Assembly: GCA_027559495.1 (NCBI GenBank)
Contig: JAMXSV010000019.1
Span: 310,001-374,000, forward strand
DNA: 64,000 nt
Direction: 5' to 3'
Origin: Aurifilum marmelostoma
Taxonomy: Eukaryota; Ascomycota; Sordariomycetes; Diaporthales; Cryphonectriaceae
Under the pieces are notes generated by a model, which worked only from the letters and a program-made list of their open reading frames with translations, was not told the origin of the DNA and did not search any database. Each line of letters starts with the position of its first letter. Within the stretch, counting starts at the first letter, position 1. Made by a program: the position numbers and the translations under genes. Shown one piece after another: positions 56,919-64,000 of this stretch.

Positions 56919-58370
56919 TTACTCGTCGTCATCCCACATAGTCCTCTTGCCCACAAAGGTGCCGTTGCCAACTGCCGGGTTCGTATAAATAGTCAAGACA
57001 TCTGTCGAGTTATCATACTCCGACGCAGTATCGCACACCTCAGAGTAGTTGCCAAACATAGAAGCCCTCTGCTGGAGAAACTGCTCAAAAGTCGCCCTCG
57101 AGCAGGTTGTGCCGGGCCCATCGCCGCAGTCGGGCAGCTGCTGTGGCGCATTGTTCACCAGCACGCGGTAGTAATCACCATCGTCAAATCCATAGCTTCC
57201 GCTGCAGTTCAGCCGCTCGACGGCCACGTTGGTCATAAAGGGAAGAACGTGGCTGCTCCGCCATGCGCGGCGATGGTTGATGGTGTCCTCAGGCATGGTG
57301 TCGTTCACATTAGCGGTTGATGACCCGCTAAAGGCCGAGTTGTTGAACAGGCCCATGGCCACGAGCACCATGGGCGGCAGCTCTCGGTGCGTAAAGCTCA
57401 CGTAGAGATCCTGCTCCGCACTCTCGGCTATGAGCAGGTCGGCAGTGGCGCGCACCCACGGCATACCCACTGCTCCCGCAACAGGGCTGCCGTAGCCGAC
57501 ATTGTAATGGTACTGGAGGTCGGCAGTGTACTCCCAGCCGAGCCAGTCGTCTGGCCCAAACAGGTCCAGGTTGCAAAAGGCCGAAGATCCCCGGATGACA
57601 GTCTCGTACCCGCACATCTCCATCATACCGTACACGTCATCGGCCGTGAAGTTGAAGGTGGGAGCTGCAGCATTCAGACGAGCCATGATGGGGGCTGTGA
57701 ACTTGTCCAGGTACACGCCAGACTGGTCACTGCCCGCGCCGCCATCGTACAGCGGGCAGCTCGAGTACGGCGTGAGCGTGTCGGCACCGCCCTCGTCCGA
57801 CTCGTACACAGACACCAGGCCAATAGTGTCATCACCTCCAGCCGGCTCGAACCCGCGAATCAGGGCCTTGGCCGACTCGTAAGTGCGCTCAGCCGAACTC
57901 GCCCAGATGCGCTGCGGCAAGGCGAGACTATCGCCGTACCGGAAGCTGAGGCTGACGCCGAGCTGGGTGGCCTCGAGCTTGCCCACGCGGGTGAGGAGCT
58001 CCTCCTCGGCGGCCGTGACGGGCGGTGTCCACGAGGAGAGGAAGCTGAGGGCCGGGCTCGTGCTGCTCCAGTCGATGGAGGTGTAATTCTGGAACTTCTG
58101 GACAAAGGGCGAGAGGTACTCTTCGTAGTCGTAGTCGTTGGCGTAGATGGCTGCGTGGCGGACGAGGTAAGCTGCGCGGACGGCGGAGCAGCCCTGGGGA
58201 GTGGCAGGGTCTGTCGGTGGATCGAGAGGCTCGAAGTAGGGCGCCACGCCGGCCAAGTGCTCGAGGGGGTTGAAGGTGTAGCTGCTGTAGAGAGGCACAG
58301 CAGCGTGGGCGGCCTGAGACAGGGAAAAAATGGCGGCGGCACCGCTGCTGAGGGAGTGAAGCCTTGCCAT
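56919..58370 (-). CDS. Secreted histidine-acid-phosphatase-like protein with altered active-site motif
   Basis: Single exon, 483 residues. The signal peptide is about residues 1-23 (ending QAAHAA). It belongs to the histidine phosphatase superfamily, branch 2 (phytase/acid phosphatase). Landmarks: GCSAVRAAYLVRHAAIYAND, SSAERTYESAKALIRGF, YSSCPLYDGG, GYETVIRGSSAFCNLDLF, YVSFTHRELPPMVLVAMGLF, and a Cys-rich C-terminal part. The central motif reads RHAAIYA instead of RHGxRxP: the phospho-accepting His and first Arg are kept, but the second Arg and Pro are missing. The proton-donor region reads HRELPP instead of HD. Either substrate range differs or the protein is not a classical phytase. Several N-glycosylation sequons fit secretion. 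Confidence 0.88.
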   Translation of the reverse strand: MARLHSLSSGAAAIFSLSQAAHAAVPLYSSYTFNPLEHLAGVAPYFEPLDPPTDPATPQGCSAVRAAYLVRHAAIYANDYDYEEYLSPFVQKFQNYTSIDWSSTSPALSFLSSWTPPVTAAEEELLTRVGKLEATQLGVSLSFRYGDSLALPQRIWASSAERTYESAKALIRGFEPAGGDDTIGLVSVYESDEGGADTLTPYSSCPLYDGGAGSDQSGVYLDKFTAPIMARLNAAAPTFNFTADDVYGMMEMCGYETVIRGSSAFCNLDLFGPDDWLGWEYTADLQYHYNVGYGSPVAGAVGMPWVRATADLLIAESAEQDLYVSFTHRELPPMVLVAMGLFNNSAFSGSSTANVNDTMPEDTINHRRAWRSSHVLPFMTNVAVERLNCSGSYGFDDGDYYRVLVNNAPQQLPDCGDGPGTTCSRATFEQFLQQRASMFGNYSEVCDTASEYDNSTDVLTIYTNPAVGNGTFVGKRTMWDDDE

Positions 58371-60556
58371 AGCAGATGTAAATAATTACAGTAATATTCA
58401 ATCAGATGCTCAGGTGGTTTCTCGGCAAGGAGAGGAGAGGAGGAAACGAAGGGCAGCAAGGGTGTCAACCTCAGGTGTGTATTATTAGAAGGTTGCTCTC
58501 AGCTCGACTTCACCCAAGGTAAGGAGGGCGCCATGGTCGTTTTTGTAGGTCCAGGCGGGGACCTTTTTTGAGCATAGTCAAGACCACATTAATTAATTAG
58601 AACCAGAACCATAAAATAATGATGATGATGATGCTGCTGCTGCTGCCGCTGCTATTGTGCCTCCCTCCACTGAGCACAGCAGACGTTGTGCCAGCCCAGC
58701 CCACCACCAGGTTCATCCACTACGGGGCTGGAAATTGTTTGTCATGACGACATCCAGCACAACGGCTCCAGGAACGACCCCCGGGGACTGCCGGCGTTGG
58801 CTAGCAACGGCCCCACAGCCAAGAAGATCGCTATTCAAGGCTCAACTTAAGCCTCTGGTTATCCCGGTCGACGCGTCTTGGCATCTCGTCACTGCTGAAG
58901 GCCCGTGAGCTGCCCACCAGACCGCAGCAGCAGAGCACACACCGCTCCCATGCATATTGATCGTTGTGGCATGTCGTTATGAAATGGATGTTCCATTGTT
59001 TTGTTGTCTTTCTTTTTTCCCCTCTGCAGCGAATTGTGGGATCTGAAGGGGACGGCACACTAGATGGGTGCACCTTCATAGCTATTCAGTTGTCAACTTG
59101 CGTACTTAGTTTTCAATCCTCAATTCGGCATCATCTGAATAACCTCACCATTAGTGGACAGCTGCATTTAATATCAGCACAGTATCCTTGAACGGAAAAC
59201 CTATACCGCACTCTTCCTGCTCGGTTAAAAAGCCTTCATTGTGTGAGTCTGGCTTATGGATCGGCGTTGCCGGGGTTTTCTCATGACTCTGTTTTCCCTT
59301 TGCCCTTCCTTTCCTCCACTTCGTTGCTTTTCTGTCCACCCAACAGTAGTCACGCTTCTCAATTCTGATCTTTCGTCCTTCCATAATACTCTGAGAGATC
59401 CAACTTGGAAATAAATATTACAAGAAGAGCGTGGTGCAAAGGACACTACCTACTACAGGAGCCTACTGTGGCACTTGTCAGGGAGTGGATTCAAGTCTCA
59501 CACAGGGTCAGCATATCAAATTTATACAGGCGAACAAGACCTTATCCAATGGTGTCTACTTATTGTTGCCTATGTGATACCGAGGATCTGCAGCTAAGTC
59601 CAGTGTAAGCACGGCAGGACTACCCTAGGGCACTCAGCCCGGCTGCTGCATAATCATACCATGAAATGCGCAGTGCCCCTTGACCATCGAAAGGTCAAGA
59701 AGTAAGCGGCTTCAGGGGACATGAGACATTATAACAAGCCAATACACCATTCTGATAATGATACTACTTTAGGATTTTTAGAATGGAGCAAGAATCACAA
59801 GAGGGCGAAAAGAAGACGACGAAGAAAAAGGAATAGTTCATCGTAGGTCACTTCTAGTCGAATGAGGTTCACCGTTGAAGAGGTTTGAGGTTCTCACATC
59901 GTCGCCGAGTAGATTCTCTGGGTCATACTATAATGGGATTCTTATTCAACTCCTACACACTTATTCGCGGCGAGTTGACCTCAGTATTGTGGTGTTCTAA
60001 TTATTCTACCATATGCCCAGTAGAGTATTCAGTATACAAGGTAAGAGCTACAATCACGTGTCTCATATAGCAGTGTCTTTGCCCTGGAATTTCCATGCTT
60101 CATTGATACTGTAATATGTGCTGCCATGTTTATTGTGGGTAGCCGCAGGGAAGAGAAAATATATATATCATTGATGTTCGGTGCGGGCTCATTGCTGGTT
60201 GGGACCAGATGTCTGCCGCCCTGTAATTATGAGCAGGAACGTAGACGCACCTTCATTTGTTCTTTCTGGGAAGTTTACGAGAAGAGACAGAACTTTCCAC
60301 CCATCCTCCTCTTCCTCCTTCCTTCTCCATTCTCGCTGCATGTTGGCATGACGCGTGATGCCTTTTTACAGTAATTCCTTCCTAGTCAGATTACAAGGGC
60401 GTACTTTCCCCATAACCATCTACAATGGAATCACCAGGCAGGCTCTTGCCATCTCGAACGGATCAACTCAAACCAGCAAGGAAGCCACGAGCCATCCAGG
60501 CAGGACTTGAGGAGAATAAAACTCGGGATATGCCCAGGAGCCTACGTCCCTGAAAA
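58371..60556. other. Intergenic stretch
   Basis: About 2.2 kb without a supported gene. The left end is the promoter of the phosphatase-like gene. An (ATG)n/(CTG)n trinucleotide microsatellite lies at about 58618-58655. The other open frames (up to 83 codons) have no recognisable features. Confidence 0.4.
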
Positions 60557-60630
60557 AACAAACACACGCACACACACACACTAACACACACACACACACT
60601 AACACACACACATACACACACGCACACATC
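60557..60630. repeat. (AC)n microsatellite
   Basis: Imperfect CA/AC dinucleotide repeat, interrupted by TAAC and CGC steps, about 74 bases long. Confidence 0.9.
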
Positions 60631-60638
60631 CCTCCTCT

Positions 60639-60724
60639 CGAAGAGGAGGAGGAGAAGAAGAAGAAGAAGAAGAAGAAGACGACGACGATGACGATGACGA
60701 CGACGACGACGACAACGACGAAGA
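60639..60724. repeat. (GAG/GAA/GAC)n trinucleotide microsatellite
   Basis: Compound purine-rich trinucleotide tract that grades from GAG through GAA to GAC/GAT repeats. The ATGs inside it come from GAT/GAC steps and are poor evidence for translation starts. Confidence 0.9.
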
Positions 60725-61353
60725 TGGGGGGTTGGGAAGTGTCGGTTGGCGCTGCGGCGTGGGCCGGGGTGGCGCTGATGTTCGTCAGCGTGTTGGTTGC
60801 GGTGGTTGGGGTGGTCCTCCAGTCGAGGGAGTCGCGCCGTCGACCAGAGTGTGCGCGGTCCCTCGACGTGGAGGCCATCGCGGCGGCCGCCGTCAACGCG
60901 GCGGCCGCCACCAACACCGCCACCACCGCTGCGGCCGTCAGCGCCGCCATCGCCGCCAACGCCGCTGCCATCATCGCGGTCGCGGCGGTCGCGGCGGTCG
61001 CGGCCATCAACCCGGCGGCCTACGCCGCCGCCTCCGCCTTCGTCAACCCCCCCCTCCTCCCGAGGTCAATGTGCCTCTCTCTCCCGCCTCCTCCACCGCC
61101 TCTAGCCCCTCCTCTCCTGGCGCCGCCGTCCCCCCGGCGCCTACTCCTCCCGCCGCCGCCGCCCCCCTCCCCTTCTCCTTCTGGCGCCGCCGTCCCCCCG
61201 GCGCCGCACCCCCCCGGCGCCCCTAGCCCCTCCCCGCCGGCCCCCTCCCAATCCCGCGCCGTCGCCGTCACTGGGCGGCTGACGGTCCCTGAGGGGTCCT
61301 CGGTTCCCCGACACCGTGTGGTGTCGGGAGAGGAGCGGGAGAGGGAGGGGTAA
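60724..61353 (+). CDS. Doubtful Ala/Pro-rich small membrane protein
   Basis: An open frame of 209 codons from ATG 60724 (12 codons longer if the ATG at 60688 inside the repeat is used). A clear membrane helix (AAWAGVALMFVSVLVAVVGVV, residues about 8-28) is followed by a basic flank (QSRESRRRPE), as expected for a cytosolic stop-transfer side. A long Ala/Asn/Val helix-like repeat region and a Pro/Ser-rich tail come next. The helix plus flank looks like real protein. The rest is low-complexity and GC-rich, so chance openness cannot be excluded. No homologous family is recognised. It starts directly at the edge of a microsatellite. Confidence 0.4.
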   Translation: MGGWEVSVGAAAWAGVALMFVSVLVAVVGVVLQSRESRRRPECARSLDVEAIAAAAVNAAAATNTATTAAAVSAAIAANAAAIIAVAAVAAVAAINPAAYAAASAFVNPPLLPRSMCLSLPPPPPPLAPPLLAPPSPRRLLLPPPPPPSPSPSGAAVPPAPHPPGAPSPSPPAPSQSRAVAVTGRLTVPEGSSVPRHRVVSGEEREREG

Positions 61354-61364
61354 TATTCTTATTT

Positions 61365-61575
61365 TCTTCATTTTTTTATTTTGGTGTGTGTGTGTGTTTT
61401 GCTTGGGCGTGGGGGGGGGGGGGTGGGTGGGGTGGGATGATCTTGTTATGTTTTCTTTGCGTTTTCTGTTTTTTGTTTCCTCTTTTTTTTTTTCCTTCTT
61501 CCTTTTTTTTTTTTTTCTTCTTTTTTCTTGCTCTTTTTTTTTTTGCTCTTTTTTTTGGGGGGGGGAGGGTGGATT
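61365..61575. repeat. T-, TG- and G-rich low-complexity block
   Basis: Consecutive (GT)n, G-run, and long T-runs broken by C or G. The whole block is simple sequence with no coding value. Open frames across it consist of Phe, Ser, Gly and Val only. Confidence 0.85.
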
Positions 61576-63054
61576 ATATTTATGTATATGTTTCATCGTT
61601 TAATTAGTTTTTATCTCTAATGAGATTTGTTGGGCGCGCTGCCCTGGCCACTTGGCCCCAAAACCTTTTGCAAGTTCTCGTGCGCGCATGCTAATGACCT
61701 GAAGTGACATGAGCTATCAAGGTAAGAGGTCTCGTCAACGACAAACTTGGGAAAGACTCCAGGGCCAGCAACATGGTTGTCATGATTCTTAAAGGGGAGC
61801 AAATATAAGTTGCCCCTAGTCCTTGAACACAAAGAAGAAGAAAACCAAACAAAGAAAGAAGAGAAAAGCAAGGAGTTGTATCGGCATTGGTCGAGATGAA
61901 GCAGGTCTAGTCGCTTAAGGTACGGTGGCATGAGGCGGTGCTGAAACCCAGACAACCCACGTGAAATTTGTGAATAACTTGTCGCATCTCGGATACTGGT
62001 GTTAGCTGCTTCAATCCAGAATCATGTCTGTAGCCTTGATGAAAATGAAGAAAGTAAGTTCTGAGGGGAGATGAGGACTATTGTGGTAATTGTGCCAGAG
62101 GCCTTATGCAGATCAAATTCATAATGTGCACACGATCTATAGAGCTCCCGTAGAAACGATACTACATGAGTATTGCACCACAACAAGATGGCTTCACCGC
62201 GTCACCGGAAGGGCTAAGGCAAGACAACTTTTTCTTCATCAGTTCTTTCCAGTCGAGGTTCTAACGGTCCGATCAACCCGTTCATATGTCTGCCTTTGCT
62301 CTTCTGTCCCATTGCTCAGCTCCGAGGCCAACGTTCATTCCCCAACTGCAACGTCCTTGTTCCTCTCTCGTGTCTTTCACTCGCATAGCTAGGCGTATCA
62401 GCTGACTGAGTATCAATAGCCAGCTACCAGCGCCAGGATCCAACTTTGACACCCCGCAGTCTTGTTCAGTCGGCCGACACTTGATTTTCCCATGCTTCAA
62501 GCACAGCTGTAGCCAGAGCTTGCGCAGTCATGAGCTTGAGTGCGGGTGTCGGAGGGCATTAGGTGACTTGATAGCTGTAGTAACCTCCGCCCTCTGCTCC
62601 CAATCCTGGCTGACGTGAGACCAGCTGATGCGTGGCGGAGAAGTGAGAGTGTAGGACTCCGCCGTTCTGGGATAAAATGGCGTGGTGGCGCTGAAAATCA
62701 CAGACTCTAGACGAGACCGGCAGACTTATCTCGCCATGGTGTGATTTGGGGAGCAGGCTTTGCGTGGCTCGGGCGAGGCACCATTTGTGTGATGCGCATC
62801 GACAGCAGAGAACGGGTCCCGTTAAGTGTTATGTAGCCTAAAGGATGTAAGCTCAGTCTCAGAGTCCACTACAAATGGTTAAGGTAATTGAGTCCGGTGA
62901 ACATACCTTAGTCCAAACCAACTTTGATACTATTTGAAGAAGATGCCCGTTCGACGTCAGGAAGAAAGAGAGGAAGAAAGAAAAGTAGAAAAACAACTTT
63001 TTGAAGAAGAGAAAGGTAGAAGAACAAAGTTCGAAGAAGAACGGTAGAGAGTAG

Positions 63055-63097
63055 ACGCGCGCGCGCGCACACACACACACATACACATGCACACATA
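63055..63097. repeat. (CG)n-(CA)n compound microsatellite
   Basis: Alternating GC dinucleotides pass into AC dinucleotides. Alternating purine-pyrimidine sequence of this kind can adopt Z-DNA, but no function is implied. Confidence 0.85.
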
Positions 63098-63357
63098 GGG
63101 GGACACACTGACCTCGTCGATAGTGGCAAGCCTGATACCACAAAGAGGCGGACGAGAAGGAGCAAAAGGAGACAACAGCGGTGAGACTGGGCAGCGAGAG
63201 CATTGTTGCAAGTTCGAGCTCTAGTAGGTCGAAGATGCGGGGACAGGACAGTGATGCCGCGGCTCGGACAAGAGGCTGTAGCTGGGTCGAGATGACCGAG
63301 GCGCTGTAGGCTGATTGGGCCTTGATCATTGTCAGTGGTGGTCGTGGAGACAGCCTC

Positions 63358-63749
63358 TCTACCAACAAGCTCAACTCCATTTGCCTTACCATGGATTGAT
63401 ATAGCGCTCGACGAGCCTTGCTTGCAATGGCAGTAATGTGTTCAGTGCGTCTGGAAGGGGGGTTACCAGGTCAGCATGTGCTCGCTGGCATGCCTGTGTC
63501 CCTAGCTGGTATCATAAGGCTGTGGAAGGGGGAGGGGATATTCCTACGAAGGATCTGATCACTGGGAAAAGGAGAGCTATCTCGCTTGACCTCGTCCTCC
63601 TCGTTATCACTTGACGATCCAACGAGAGTGCTGTCGCCTATGAAGGTCGATAATTCTCCGTCCAGGTTCGCGGTGAAAGAGGAACAACGACGGGTAATGT
63701 AGAGACAATTCAGATTGTTCCGGAGTGGGACGTGGTGAATTGAATTCAA
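63358..63749 (-). other. Possible exons of an unresolved minus-strand gene
   Basis: Two neighbouring segments read like protein on the minus strand. One (about 63470-63749) is hydrophilic and acidic (GDSTLVGSSSDNEEDEVKRD). The other (about 63382-63453) reads DALNTLLPLQARLVERYINP, with an AG just before it and a GTAAGG donor just after it. This recalls linker and regulatory regions of fungal zinc-cluster factors, but no zinc cluster or start codon is visible before the window ends. Treat it as a hint of a partial gene only. Confidence 0.25.
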
Positions 63750-64000
63750 GATGTCGACAGTATAGCATCCACAGGCTCAGGACCTAAGCAATCAGGAGTA
63801 GAATTGACTCAAGGTAAATGAACTCCGCCGCTTAAGTGTTGGGTTTGATGTATGGCGGCATTTGCACTGACGCCGGACGCCGGACTCTGTGTGGACTGTG
63901 AGCTATTGGAAAATGCCGAAGAGTAGAAGAGAAATCAGGTGTCAAGGAAAGAGATCAAGGCTGTTTGAGACTTTGGTTCGAATGGATTTCGAGTATGTAG

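Larger units (their letters stand above)
61576..64000. other. Gene-poor right end of the window
   Basis: No gene can be called with confidence in the last 2.4 kb apart from possible exons noted separately at 63358-63749. A (GC)n-(AC)n microsatellite lies at 63055-63097. The T/C-rich minus-strand frame around 62940-63160 reflects purine-rich simple sequence rather than protein. Confidence 0.4.

Noticed and set aside
57387..58385. 332-codon + strand frame opposite the phosphatase-like gene
   Set aside because: Val/Gly/Glu-rich shadow of a conserved, signal-peptide-bearing gene.
60468..61010. 180-codon minus-strand frame with poly-Val, poly-Phe and Cys-Val repeats
   Set aside because: A direct translation of microsatellites; no protein-like segment.
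1..64000. tRNA, rRNA, CRISPR arrays, transposons with terminal repeats
   Set aside because: Scanning by eye found no tRNA arm patterns, no rRNA-like sequence, no regularly spaced repeats and no transposase-like frames. Short or highly diverged elements could be missed.

Overview
The window is nuclear DNA of a filamentous ascomycete (Pezizomycotina, most likely a sordariomycete; the class is an inference). It has short GT-AG introns of about 45-150 bases with branch-like CTAAC/CTGAC motifs, fungal-only protein families and CT-rich leaders. The gene families include a TRI5-type terpene cyclase, a highly reducing PKS, an FSH hydrolase, Zn-cluster and bZIP regulators, a phiA-type wall protein and DUF1993. 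I saw no rRNA, tRNA, CRISPR array or intact transposon. All gene models were spliced by hand from reading frame, splice sites and family similarity.

Layout. 1-12 kb: a trichodiene/longiborneol-synthase-like sesquiterpene cyclase (+), a frameshifted gene of a fungal family often mislabelled GGPP synthase (+), a phiA-like secreted wall protein (-) and a secreted type-B carboxylesterase (-). 12.8-33 kb is the core of a polyketide-type cluster: a full-length ABCB exporter (-), an FSH1 serine hydrolase (-), a highly reducing PKS (+; KS-AT-DH-ER-KR-ACP, no methyltransferase), a two-helix membrane protein (-) and an MmgE/PrpD-family enzyme (+). 34.7-43.4 kb: a DUF1993 protein (+), a second membrane protein (-), an ACR-2-like zinc-cluster regulator (-) and a DUF1479 2-oxoglutarate oxygenase with a mitochondrial-type leader (+). 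43.5-58.4 kb looks like ordinary genome: a Ser/Thr-rich single-pass membrane protein, an SDR, a coiled-coil protein, a bZIP factor, a beta-propeller secreted protein and a histidine-phosphatase-like protein. 58.4-64 kb is gene-poor and rich in microsatellites, with one doubtful Ala/Pro-rich membrane ORF.

How the core genes could work together (inference): the PKS makes a reduced chain, the FSH hydrolase releases or edits it, the PrpD-type enzyme acts on a tricarboxylate-like or carboxylated intermediate, the ABCB pump exports product and the zinc-cluster factor regulates. PKS plus hydrolase plus PrpD-type dehydratase recalls alkylcitrate/maleidride pathways, but the citrate synthase and PEBP-like proteins of those pathways are not here.

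The most striking point is damage. The PKS carries an in-frame TAA inside its acyltransferase domain, where the family has a Gln. A membrane-protein gene has an in-frame TGA followed by CTG and 96 further open codons. Three other genes each have one extra base in a homopolymer run (5591-5595, 36943-36948, 56265-56269). The homopolymer cases could be assembly errors. The PKS stop cannot be explained by an indel, because the frame is the same on both sides.
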